This document shows, one piece after another, positions 52,639 to 60,786 of a stretch of DNA of 64,000 nucleotides. The DNA is from Pontibacter cellulosilyticus (GTDB lineage: Bacteria > Bacteroidota > Bacteroidia > Cytophagales > Hymenobacteraceae), in contig NZ_JACRVF010000001.1 in the NCBI RefSeq assembly GCF_014306105.1, positions 1-64,000 on the forward strand. The letters are read 5' to 3'. The notes under the pieces are model-generated. The model worked only from the letters and a program-made list of their open reading frames with translations. It had not been told where the DNA came from and did no database searches. The position numbers and the translations under genes are program-made. Numbering within the stretch: the stretch's first letter is position 1; each line of letters starts with the position of its first letter.

Positions 52639-52893
52639 ACTTATTCTCCTTTCCAGATTATTTGTACTACACCTTATACTACGAAGAAAGTACGCATTGG
52701 CTCAGGAGATGTTAGTTAATGCGACATACTAGTTTGTTGCCTACTTACCTATTGGCAGAGCTGCGTAAGTTAAAAGGCATAAACAGTTTAACATATCAAA
52801 GTTTAATGTGCAGACATGGTAAGGCTGTTTTTTTAACTTAAAAGTATACCTGCTCGTTAAATTATACTTTATGAACTACACTTAAATAAAACT

Positions 52894-53115
52894 ATGGAAG
52901 ATTTTGCAGTAGGACTTGGTGTCTTTGGGCTAATTATAGGCTTGATAGTACTAGTTATTTACCTCTGGAGTATTGTATGGGCTTATAAAGATGCAGAACG
53001 GCGCGGAAAACCAGGATGGCTGGTTGCCATTGTGGTTGCTTTCCTGGCATGGCCTATAGGTTTGCTTTTGTGGCTACTCGTACGCCCAAACGACAGAACC
53101 ACCTACAACCCTTGA
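52894..53115 (+). CDS. small two-helix membrane protein (PLDc_N-like)
   Basis: 73 residues with two membrane helices (about 8-28 and 42-62). The link WAYKDAERRGKPGWLVAIVV and the ending GLLLWLLVRPNDR follow the pattern of short phospholipase D N-terminal-like or YqaE-neighbour membrane proteins, which have no firm function. Isolated between convergent and divergent genes; a TATACTT word lies 25 bases upstream. Confidence 0.6.
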   Translation: MEDFAVGLGVFGLIIGLIVLVIYLWSIVWAYKDAERRGKPGWLVAIVVAFLAWPIGLLLWLLVRPNDRTTYNP

Positions 53116-53138
53116 TATAATTGCTGGAGCAGGAAGCT

Positions 53139-53594
53139 TTATTTTCTATTAATAAGGTATGCACCGATAATCAGGGCGATGGCTCCTAGAGCACGGGTAA
53201 GGGTTAACGAATTTTGCTTAATTCCGAGCAGTCCGAAGTGGTCGAACAATAGTGCTGTAATTAGCTGGCCTGCTACTACCATTGCCAATAGGTTAGCCAC
53301 GCTCATACGCTGTACCGATACAATAACGCTGGTAATAAAAAAAGCACCCAGAAATCCGCCTGCGAATTTGTACCAAGGAGCACCTGATAGCTGGCTTAGC
53401 TGAGGAATTTCCTGCTTTGTTAGTAGCACCAGGGTAACCAGTACCAGCGTACCTACGGAAAATGAGATAAGCGCTGCTAGCAACGGACTGTTCACAACAA
53501 CCCTCAACTGTCCGTTAAGTGCAGTTTGTGTGGCTACTGCTGCGCCTGCCAGTATGGGCAAAAGTATAATCCAGTTAAAGTTTACCTGGGGCAT
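53139..53594 (-). CDS. DMT-superfamily transporter of the YdcZ (DUF606) type
   Basis: 151 residues from the ATG at 53594 (MPQVNFNWIILLPILAG); the frame runs 20 codons further up but that part is unlike the family. Five membrane helices; AATQTALNGQLRVVVNSPLL and GGFLGAFFITSVIVSVQRMS are typical of the five-helix YdcZ proteins, which act as dimers. Substrate unknown. Confidence 0.78.
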   Translation of the reverse strand: MPQVNFNWIILLPILAGAAVATQTALNGQLRVVVNSPLLAALISFSVGTLVLVTLVLLTKQEIPQLSQLSGAPWYKFAGGFLGAFFITSVIVSVQRMSVANLLAMVVAGQLITALLFDHFGLLGIKQNSLTLTRALGAIALIIGAYLINRK

Positions 53595-53686
53595 AAAGTA
53601 TAAATTAATTGAGCATATAAAGGTAAAAGTTATTTTGTACTGCTGCCACCCCAAGATGTCAAACCCAATATTTTAACATAAAAAAA

Positions 53687-53707
53687 GCAGCGACCAGAAG
53701 CCGCTGC
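53687..53707 (-). terminator. terminator of the outer-membrane receptor gene
   Basis: GCAGCG and CGCTGC around a 9-base loop, followed on the minus strand by a run of seven T. It lies 26 bases after the stop at 53733. Confidence 0.8.
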
Positions 53708-53732
53708 CTTTCCTTTATTATCCATTCTGTCA

Positions 53733-56156
53733 TTAATTTCCTGTGCGGTTAAGCTCTTCCAAGTTTATGTTGCGCTTGCGGGTTTCAAATTTGGTGCCTT
53801 TGTTAAAGCGGTAACGGATGTTTACTCTTAAACTTCGGGCACCCTGGTACTGGTTTATGGCATTCACGTTACCGTTCAGATTAGTTTCAATTTCCATCAG
53901 GCGGCCTTTAAAGATGTCTGTCACGTTCAGGGCCAGTGTTAATTTGTCATCCATAAAGCTGCGCTTTAATCCAGCATCAAACCACAGTTGGTCCTTCATG
54001 CTGTACAGGCCAAACACTGCAGGGCTCTGGTAACCGCCGTTTACTTCCAGTTTAAAGTTTTTTGGCAGCATAAAGCTATGGTTGCTTTGGATGATCGTAG
54101 TCACTTTGTCGTTTACCACCACATCGCCACGCGATAGGGCAGTGTACTCCTGATACATGGTGATGATGTTATTATTTACCTGCCACTTATTTGAGATAGT
54201 GATAGGAGCTACCAGGGTTACTGTTGCACTTTTAAGATCCTTCACGTTCTGCTGCTGGAAAACCGTAGTGTTGTCTTCCGGATTCTGCTCCGGCATCTCA
54301 GCCATAAAGTCTTTAGTGTGGGCATAGCTCATAATCAGGTTGTAGCGCTGCTTATAGGTATGCGTCATTTCAAAAGAGTTAACATACTGTGGCTTCAGGT
54401 CCGGATTTCCTTTTACATAAGTATAAGGGTCTATGTAGAAGATAAATGGATTGAGTGTTTGGTAGTTTGGTCTGTTAATGCGGCGGCTGTACTTGTACCC
54501 GATCTGGTAGTTGTCGTTTACTTTCTGCTGTAAGAAGATGCTCGGGAACAGGTTCAGGTAATCGCGTTTGTTCTCTGTGTTTTTGGTAACCAGCAAACCG
54601 GTTGAGTTTGTCTGCTCGGCACGTAAGCCTGCCTGCATTGTAATGTTTTTGCTTAGTGTAGCTGAAACGTTTGCATAAGCTGCATAAATGTTTTCTTCAT
54701 AGATAAAGTGGTTGCTGCGTTTTAGGTCAGCTATGCGTACGCCATCAGATAGCTCAAAGAACTTTAGCTGATTATCAGACTTCACATAGCTGGCTTTTGC
54801 ACCTGTCTCTAGTTTAGCCTTGCCTATTGTTTTTGTGAAGTCTACTTTGGCAGAATAAATGTTGTAAGCTACTGGGTTATCGCTTTGCAGTTGCTCATTC
54901 TCAGCTGGCTCACTCAGGTCAGCTCTCTGCAGGAAGTTGTTGATATCAGAGTTGGTTTCACTGGAGATGCTCACATAATCCAGGTCTGCAGATAGAGTAG
55001 TACCAAGTGTATCTAACTTTCCAACATAGTGTAAGTTGTAGGTGCCACCTTTATAAATTTCTCCTGTTCTGTTTTTTGCCTGTATAAATAAATCGTTGCC
55101 ATTTCTCAGGTAGGAGTCAGAATCGAACCTAGTGGTGTTATCTCCGCCATTTAAGCGGGCCATGATTCCTATACTGTGTCTGTCGTTCAGATCGTAGTCG
55201 GTGCCAATGCGCAGCGATGGTTGTATACGCTCGGATTTTTCATAGGCAGTTTGGTCATACTTGCTTTTGCTGCCGTCCTGGTTCAAAAATACACGGTCCA
55301 GTTCAGCATCGCGGTACCACATGCGGCGGGTAAAGTCAAGGTTTGCAGATGTATTCCATTTACCGCTTTTGTGGTGTATCTCGCCACCGGAAGTATAGGT
55401 GCTTAGGCTGTTGTACTGGTATCCGGCGTAGGCGCTGCCACTCATACCTGCAACCTGCGCTTTTTTAAGGTTGATGTTGATTATACCGGATGCGCCTTCT
55501 GCGTCGTGTCTGGAAGACGGATTGGAAATGATCTCCAGATCTTTAATGTTCTCGGCACTCATACCCTGCAGCATACTTTGCAACTCTCTGCCAGATAGGA
55601 ACGAACGCTTGCCATTGATCATCACCTGTACACCTGCTTTACCATTCAGCTGCAAATTGCCATCCTGATCTACCCAAACACCCGGAGATTTCTCCAACAC
55701 TTCATAGGCTGTGGCACCGCTGGCTAATGCAGTACCTTCTACACTAACCACCATTTTATCCGGCTCTATTACCACCGTTGGGCGCATGGTTTGCACCTGC
55801 ACTTCAGCCAGTACTTTGGTGTCGGAGTTTACCTGAATTTTTCCGAAGTCTTTTATAAAGCTGGCACCGGTTACTTCGAAAGTTAGGGTTTTAAATTCGG
55901 TGTAACCAAGGCCGCTGATCTTAAGCAGGTATTTGCCGGCGGCAGGTGTTTTGATCTGGAATCGGCCATCCATGTCAGCAATGGCACCGGTTACTACCTT
56001 AGCAGAAGTTGCCTCTAATACGGCCACATTTACAAAGCCCGCCGGCTGTTGTTTTTCATTTAAAACAGCGCCGGTCAAGAATCCTTCGGATTGGGCTAAC
56101 AAGCTTTTGTTGCCAAGCAACAGCAATAACGAGAATAGGAAGTATAATTTTTTCAT
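53733..56156 (-). CDS. outer-membrane beta-barrel receptor, TonB-dependent type
   Basis: 807 residues from the ATG at 56156 (MKKLYFLFSLLLLLGNKSLL, signal peptide); the frame extends 32 codons upstream but across the promoter. N-terminal carboxypeptidase-regulatory-like domain (GAVLNEKQQPAGFVNVAV), then a plug (TAYEVLEKSPGVWVDQDG, NGKRSFLSGRELQSMLQG, IEIISNPSSRHDAEGASGII-like), then a large barrel of the OMP_b-brl_3 form. No TonB box is obvious. Such proteins in Bacteroidota take up or bind unknown ligands without a SusD partner, and there is none here. Monocistronic. Confidence 0.85.
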   Translation of the reverse strand: MKKLYFLFSLLLLLGNKSLLAQSEGFLTGAVLNEKQQPAGFVNVAVLEATSAKVVTGAIADMDGRFQIKTPAAGKYLLKISGLGYTEFKTLTFEVTGASFIKDFGKIQVNSDTKVLAEVQVQTMRPTVVIEPDKMVVSVEGTALASGATAYEVLEKSPGVWVDQDGNLQLNGKAGVQVMINGKRSFLSGRELQSMLQGMSAENIKDLEIISNPSSRHDAEGASGIININLKKAQVAGMSGSAYAGYQYNSLSTYTSGGEIHHKSGKWNTSANLDFTRRMWYRDAELDRVFLNQDGSKSKYDQTAYEKSERIQPSLRIGTDYDLNDRHSIGIMARLNGGDNTTRFDSDSYLRNGNDLFIQAKNRTGEIYKGGTYNLHYVGKLDTLGTTLSADLDYVSISSETNSDINNFLQRADLSEPAENEQLQSDNPVAYNIYSAKVDFTKTIGKAKLETGAKASYVKSDNQLKFFELSDGVRIADLKRSNHFIYEENIYAAYANVSATLSKNITMQAGLRAEQTNSTGLLVTKNTENKRDYLNLFPSIFLQQKVNDNYQIGYKYSRRINRPNYQTLNPFIFYIDPYTYVKGNPDLKPQYVNSFEMTHTYKQRYNLIMSYAHTKDFMAEMPEQNPEDNTTVFQQQNVKDLKSATVTLVAPITISNKWQVNNNIITMYQEYTALSRGDVVVNDKVTTIIQSNHSFMLPKNFKLEVNGGYQSPAVFGLYSMKDQLWFDAGLKRSFMDDKLTLALNVTDIFKGRLMEIETNLNGNVNAINQYQGARSLRVNIRYRFNKGTKFETRKRNINLEELNRTGN

Positions 56157-56197
56157 AGTTCTATTTGGTTCGTGGTAATTACTGTGATTTAGTATTG

Positions 56198-56227
56198 CAA
56201 AGTTAGCTATAGTACTTTGTAATGCAA
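56198..56227 (-). promoter_or_regulatory. promoter and inverted repeat of the outer-membrane receptor gene
   Basis: On the minus strand TTG (56225-56227), 19-base spacer, TAACTTTG (56198-56205): a good Bacteroidota promoter, about 42 bases before the ATG. CAAAGT-N10-ACTTTG (56198-56219) is an inverted repeat that includes the -7 box and could be an operator. Confidence 0.6.
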
Positions 56228-56420
56228 GGTACTGTTGAAGTATTTTCCACACTTTTAGACGAACTGCTGGATTTTATCGGTTAACGCTGCCGGGTTCGGG
56301 CTTAGAAAGTATAGAAAAGCTGTGCGCTTCAGCTTACAACACACACTAGATGCAGCACGTAGAAAGCTGGTTGCCTGAGTTGCTGAAAAATTACAGAAGA
56401 TAGGGGAGGGGTATAAAAAG

Positions 56421-56450
56421 AAAGCAGGTAACCTTTTGATTACCTGCTTT
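56421..56450 (-). terminator. terminator of the copper efflux operon
   Basis: AAAGCAGGTAA and TTACCTGCTTT, perfect 11-bp arms around an 8-base loop, 24 bases beyond the DUF3347 gene stop. Confidence 0.8.
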
Positions 56451-56473
56451 ATACTTTGCTTGATTAAGCGTAT

Positions 56474-57106
56474 TTATTTTTTGAAAACTTCTTTATTGCT
56501 ACCACACGACAGCATGGCATCGCCAAAGTATGGGTTACGGATTTCCTCATTAGAGCTAAGCCAGTAAGCACCTTTGTTGTTAAAGGCCATCGGGCAATAC
56601 TGGTAGTACAGCGTCTCATCTGCTGCATCAAATGCCTTAGCCATCGAGAATACAGCTTCTGATAGCGGTTGCAGGTTTTCACGCTGAGCGCCTAAATCTT
56701 CTGAGTTTGCGATCTTGGTGGCATTGTCTACTACCACAGCCGTTTTTTCTTCAGCAAATGCTTTTTCGTCGGTAGTAAGTGTGGCTATAGGCATCGCCTT
56801 CGCTACGGTAAGTACCTCGTTTGCTGCGGCTTTGGCAGCTGCGGCATCAGATGCTACCAGTGCGTCAGTTAGTTTCATGTACTGGTCTACCAGCTGCGAA
56901 ACCTGCGTTTTTAGCGGCTCAGCCACATTAGAATAGTCTGGAGTTTCAACTACAACTGCCCCCTCAGCCTCGTCAGTAGCCATGTCATCGTGGTCCATGC
57001 CTTCGTGCATTTCTGCCGTTGCCTCTGCGTTTTCTGTATTGTTCTCAGAGCAAGCCGAGAACGTGAATGCTGCCACAACAGCTGCTGCAAAAAGTGTCTT
57101 TTTCAT
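56474..57106 (-). CDS. DUF3347 lipoprotein of the copper operon
   Basis: 210 residues. Signal peptide with lipobox TFSAC (Cys19), then a Met/His/Asp-rich stretch (EMHEGMDHDDM) that could bind metal. The DUF3347 domain covers about 60-205 and ends with YYQYCPMAFNNKGAYWLSS and PYFGDAMLSCGSNKE, nearly the same as the C-terminus of the CusB-like adaptor in this operon. Conserved Cys, Met and Cys residues suggest a copper- or silver-binding periplasmic helper, comparable in role to CusF though not in fold; that is inference. Last gene of the operon, 176 bases after cusB. Confidence 0.82.
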   Translation of the reverse strand: MKKTLFAAAVVAAFTFSACSENNTENAEATAEMHEGMDHDDMATDEAEGAVVVETPDYSNVAEPLKTQVSQLVDQYMKLTDALVASDAAAAKAAANEVLTVAKAMPIATLTTDEKAFAEEKTAVVVDNATKIANSEDLGAQRENLQPLSEAVFSMAKAFDAADETLYYQYCPMAFNNKGAYWLSSNEEIRNPYFGDAMLSCGSNKEVFKK

Positions 57107-57282
57107 GTGTTGTTTATTATTAGTGATTAATTTGATTTACTTTATAAATGTAACTACAGCTCCAACAGCTGCATGAATCAGCCATTTTAGCCATACTTGC
57201 AATTTTGACTTTGGCTCCCCTTCTCCGATTTTATAACAATCCCTGATTAATACTTCAGGTGTTTACTTGTAACCTACGCTAG

Positions 57283-59079
57283 CTAGTGCACATGGCTCTC
57301 CACAGGTTCTGGCTTTTTTGCTTTATCTACCATTACCTGCCCCTCACGGTATGTTTGCGTTGTTTCGCCGCAAGTTAGCATGGCCTCGCCAAAGTATGGG
57401 TTACGAATCTCTTTCTGCTCGCTCAGCCAGAAGGCACCTTTGTCATTATTGGCCATCGGGCACTTCTGCTTATACACCACATCCTTGGTAGTACCAAAAG
57501 TCTCTACTGCATCAATCAGGTGGTCCGACAGGGGTGAGAAAGCTGTTCGCTGCTGCTCTAACTTGGTACCCTGCTGTATTGCCTCAGCATGTGTTTTAAG
57601 ACCTGGCAAAAGCTGCATCCATTTGGCGTGTGTGCTGCCATCGAGTAAACTCATATCTACTTTGTTTATTACTTGTATCAGGTTGCCTGCTTGCTTACGC
57701 GCTGCAGCTGCATCAGAGGCTACCAAAGCATTTTTCAAAGTATAATACTGATCAACTGCTGCAGTTAACTGATTCTTAAACGCTTCTGGAACTTCCATTT
57801 GTTTATTGGCTGGCGCTGTCATCATACTATAATTACCGCTTAACTGAGCTGCACCGTCCACGGCGAATACACCATTCGTTACCACCTGCTCACCTTGGCT
57901 CAACCCAGATTGGATCGTGTACATATCGCCTATACGTGGACCTAACGTTACTTCGCGCATTTCAAAAGCAGGTGTTTCACGGTCATCCACTTTTACATAA
58001 ACCACAGAGCGTTTACCTGTCCAGAGTACAGCAGAGCGCGGCACAGCCAGGGCATCTCCATTACCGGTAGCTTTGGTAGATGACTTAATGCGGGCATTCA
58101 CAAACATACCCGGCTTTAACTGCTTGCTGGGGTTCATGATCTCGGCACGCACCTCAACTGCTCTTGTACTGGCATCTAGTACTGGTGTTACAAACTGTAC
58201 CTTAGCTGTAAACTCCTCACCAGGAATGCCTGGCACAGTAAAGTTAACGGTGGCACCTTCTTGTAGCCAGGACAAGTCTGTTTCATAAGCATCCAGCACA
58301 ATCCACACAGAAGATAGGTTGGCTACTTCAAAAAGTACTGAGCCAGTGCTTACATAATCGCCCACAGACACCATACGTTCTGTTACCACACCTGACCTAT
58401 CAGCGTAAATATCAAAGTTGGTGATGATCTGGTTCGCGTTCTGGATGCGCTGTATCTGGCTATTCGACAGGTTCCAGAGTTTTAGCTTGGTTCTAGCAGC
58501 TTCGTACAGCTCCGGGAAAATGTCTCTTGATTTGGCTGCCTCCTGTAGTTCACGCTGCGCAGTGATCAGTTCCGGTGAGTAGATTGACGCCAATCTTTCA
58601 CCTTTCTTAACTTCCTGACCTGTAAAGTTTATATATAAACGCTCGATTCGACCCGGAAATTTGGCCGTAATAGAAGATACTTTCTGCTCGTTCAATGCTA
58701 CCGTACCAGTTAAAAGCAGCTCATTTTCCGGGTTTGACATCTGTACCGGTGTGGTCTGGATGTTAGCCAAAGCAATAGCTTCCGGTGTCATTTCGAGTAC
58801 GTATGGGCTTGGCTCTCCAACACCTTGGCCAGCAGTTGTTACCGGAATCAGGTCCATGCCGCAGATTGGGCACTTGCCGGGCTCGTTCTGGCGAATCTGT
58901 GGGTGCATAGAGCAGGTATACTCTACCACGCCGGCTGTTTCGCCTTCATGGTCATGCGCTTCCTCGGCAGTCCTACCACCGAAAATGAGCCAGCCTAAGA
59001 ACAGGCCAGCCAGAGCTACCAGTAAGTATTTCGCGTATTTCTTATTTCTTGGGTTCATCTGTTTATCGCTTTCTGTCAT
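57283..59079 (-). CDS. cusB: CusB-like heavy-metal RND adaptor fused to DUF3347
   Basis: 598 residues. Membrane helix at about 17-34, a heavy-metal-binding domain (EYTCSMHPQIRQNEPGKC, with C56, H59, C70, C73 and M in CGMDL), CusB-type adaptor core (IQTTPVQMSNPENELLLTGT ... VSSITAKFPGRIERLYINFT), then DUF3347 from about 430 to 575 (YKQKCPMANNDKGAFWLSE, PYFGEAMLTCGE) and a His-containing tail. The metal-binding domain hands Cu(I) or Ag(I) to the pump. The start at 59079 lies inside a repeat-like inverted pair; the ATG at 59058 (MNPRNKKYAKYLL) is a good alternative. Confidence 0.9.
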   Translation of the reverse strand: MTESDKQMNPRNKKYAKYLLVALAGLFLGWLIFGGRTAEEAHDHEGETAGVVEYTCSMHPQIRQNEPGKCPICGMDLIPVTTAGQGVGEPSPYVLEMTPEAIALANIQTTPVQMSNPENELLLTGTVALNEQKVSSITAKFPGRIERLYINFTGQEVKKGERLASIYSPELITAQRELQEAAKSRDIFPELYEAARTKLKLWNLSNSQIQRIQNANQIITNFDIYADRSGVVTERMVSVGDYVSTGSVLFEVANLSSVWIVLDAYETDLSWLQEGATVNFTVPGIPGEEFTAKVQFVTPVLDASTRAVEVRAEIMNPSKQLKPGMFVNARIKSSTKATGNGDALAVPRSAVLWTGKRSVVYVKVDDRETPAFEMREVTLGPRIGDMYTIQSGLSQGEQVVTNGVFAVDGAAQLSGNYSMMTAPANKQMEVPEAFKNQLTAAVDQYYTLKNALVASDAAAARKQAGNLIQVINKVDMSLLDGSTHAKWMQLLPGLKTHAEAIQQGTKLEQQRTAFSPLSDHLIDAVETFGTTKDVVYKQKCPMANNDKGAFWLSEQKEIRNPYFGEAMLTCGETTQTYREGQVMVDKAKKPEPVESHVH

Positions 59080-59147
59080 TTCGTACGCTAGTGAGAAATC
59101 TGGAGCAACTAAGTCTTCTTCAGATCTCTCCCGCAGGTTGAGATGAC
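59075..59147. repeat. imperfect inverted repeat at the cusB start
   Basis: The left arm, 59075-59101, begins GTCATTTCGTACGC and ends GAGAAATCT; the right arm, 59122-59147, begins AGATCTCTCCCGC and ends GAGATGAC. The reverse complement of the left arm matches the right arm at both ends (AGAT-TCTC and ATGAC) with a diverged middle. The look (AGAT..CTC ... ATGAC) is that of short intergenic repeats common in this phylum. It fills the gap between the CusC-like stop and cusB start. Confidence 0.5.
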
Positions 59148-59157
59148 ATTTAGTAGT

Positions 59158-60591
59158 TTAACTATCGCTGTTCATCATTCGGTTAATAGCCGACACGGCA
59201 ATGTGCTGGTTTGTGATTGCCTGCAGCTGTTGCTGTCTGTAACCAAGTATGGCCTGGCGCTGGCGAAGTATTTCTTCAATGCCTGCTCCTGCTACGCTGT
59301 AGTTGGTTGTCAGCAAACGGATGGCCTGTTCGTTAAGCATAATCTGCTCTTCCAACAACTTAAGGTTTCTGGTGGCTCGCTCGTAGTCATAGAGTAGGTT
59401 AGAGAGCTCCGTAAACAGCATGTTTTTAGCCGCTTCTTTCTGCAGCACTGCCGCTTCTTGCTCAAACTTAGCTTCCTTTTTAGCTGCGTTATACTTTTTG
59501 CGGTAGATCGGCAGTGTTACGCTTACCATTGGCATCAGCATATTATCGCCACCCATCTGTAGCTGCGTCATTTCGTCCATGCGGGGCTTGAACACCATGT
59601 AATTTACACCCAAGCCAAACATAGGTCTGCCCATCAGCTGCGCCATGCGGTACTGTGCCTCACGTGCTTTCTCATCCCACTCATACATCTTCAGCATTGG
59701 GTGGTTCTGCAGGATAGAATCTTGTATTAGAGATAGCGTGGCCGGTAGGGGAATAGGTTGTAATGAGTCCGCTATCTGCACCGTCATATTCGGCTCACGG
59801 TTGAGTAGATTATTGAAAGCCACAATCAATGGTCTTTTAGAGTCACGGAGTAATTCCAATCGGTTCTCCAGGTCTTTCACTTGTACTCGGATTAAGATCA
59901 CATCCACCATACTGTTACCCGAAGAAGCCATTGATGCCATGCCGCCGCCTGCCATACCGGTGTTACCAGATCTTGATGGCGTAGTGCTGCTTATTGATCG
60001 TCCTCCCATACCTTGCATGCCAGAAGATGAGCTACCAGTTGAGCCACTGCCCATATTTGATGAACTACCTGAGCTACGTTGTGGCGTACTTGGAGCGCCC
60101 CCTGCCGGAGCAGATTTATACTTGGCCAAAGCTACACGCTCCAGCGCCTGCAGTATCTCCAGTTCGCGTTCCAGCAATTGCACTTCTTCATTGATCTGGT
60201 ACAGATTCAGCCAGGTGGTTCGCACGTCATGGTAGAGGTTTATCTTAGTTTCCATAAAGTTCGAGAACTTCATCTGCGCCATGTATTTAGCTTCGTCTTT
60301 GGCAGCACCAAGTGTCCCGAACCATGGGAACATCTGCATAATGGATGCTTCACCCACCTGGTTGCCCATCACCCTTTCCATGGGTTCCAGGAAGAAGCCG
60401 AAGTTGGCCTCGGGGTCAGGAAGGGCACCAACCTGTGGCACCTTCTGTAATGCTGCCTGGTACTCGGCAAAGCGGGCTTTCAGCAACGGGTTATTCTCTC
60501 CGGCAATTACCTGGTACTCCTGCAAGGTTTGCGCCTGCAGGGTAACTATGGATGCAAAGAGAAAAAGTATACTTGCTATTAACTGTTTCAT
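59158..60591 (-). CDS. CusC-like TolC-family outer-membrane protein with Met/Gly/Ser insert
   Basis: 477 residues with signal peptide (LFLFASIVTLQAQ). The N-terminal helices have GALPDPEANFGFFLEPMERV and MQMFPWFGTLGAAKDEAKYM, typical of heavy-metal TolC proteins in this phylum. Between about 161 and 228 lies a low-complexity insert made of Gly, Ser, Thr and seven Met (for example SSSSGMQGMGGRS, TGMAGGGMASMASSG), after which the TolC fold resumes (VILIRVQVKDLENRLELLRD). It should form the outer-membrane duct of the Cus pump. It lies between cusA and cusB in the order of transcription. Confidence 0.85.
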   Translation of the reverse strand: MKQLIASILFLFASIVTLQAQTLQEYQVIAGENNPLLKARFAEYQAALQKVPQVGALPDPEANFGFFLEPMERVMGNQVGEASIMQMFPWFGTLGAAKDEAKYMAQMKFSNFMETKINLYHDVRTTWLNLYQINEEVQLLERELEILQALERVALAKYKSAPAGGAPSTPQRSSGSSSNMGSGSTGSSSSGMQGMGGRSISSTTPSRSGNTGMAGGGMASMASSGNSMVDVILIRVQVKDLENRLELLRDSKRPLIVAFNNLLNREPNMTVQIADSLQPIPLPATLSLIQDSILQNHPMLKMYEWDEKAREAQYRMAQLMGRPMFGLGVNYMVFKPRMDEMTQLQMGGDNMLMPMVSVTLPIYRKKYNAAKKEAKFEQEAAVLQKEAAKNMLFTELSNLLYDYERATRNLKLLEEQIMLNEQAIRLLTTNYSVAGAGIEEILRQRQAILGYRQQQLQAITNQHIAVSAINRMMNSDS

Positions 60592-60786
60592 TTTATATCA
60601 CATTAAATACTCTTAGCCAGCTTTTCGCCTCGCCGGCTGGGCCATACTTTTCTCCTTGATGAGAGAAGTATGCAAAAGAATCAAGACGATTTTGTTTTTC
60701 GGGGGCCCCAACCCCCACTCGCTGAATGCTCAGACAAAAAATCGTCGGTGGTGCACCTGGCAAAAGTTTATGTTGCATAACTTTCA
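60592..60786. other. gap inside the copper operon carrying a repeat
   Basis: 195 bases between the cusA stop and the CusC-like start. Nearly all of it is the second copy of the dispersed repeat. The minus-strand frame 60593-60991 only reads through the repeat and the end of cusA in another frame. Confidence 0.7.
60615..60757. repeat. dispersed structured repeat, copy 2 (more complete)
   Basis: Shares with 29121-29242 the block CTTTTCGCCTCGCCGGCTGG, the CTTGAT stem loop, GCAAAAGAATCAAGACG, CTCGCTGAA-GCTCA and CAAAAAATCGTC. Its first stem reads ATACTTTTCTC / GAGAGAAGTAT; its second pairs GACGATTTTGT with ACAAAAAATCGTC (two-base bulge) and encloses GGGGGCCCCAACCCCCA, which copy 1 lacks. No coding frame of its own. 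Confidence 0.85.

Larger units (their letters stand above)
56157..56473. other. intergenic region between receptor and DUF3347 genes
   Basis: About 317 bases. It holds the receptor promoter with its inverted repeat (56198-56227) and, 210 bases further on, the terminator at 56421-56450 of the copper operon. The middle part, 56230-56420, shows one AAGTATA word and nothing else I can name. Confidence 0.6.
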
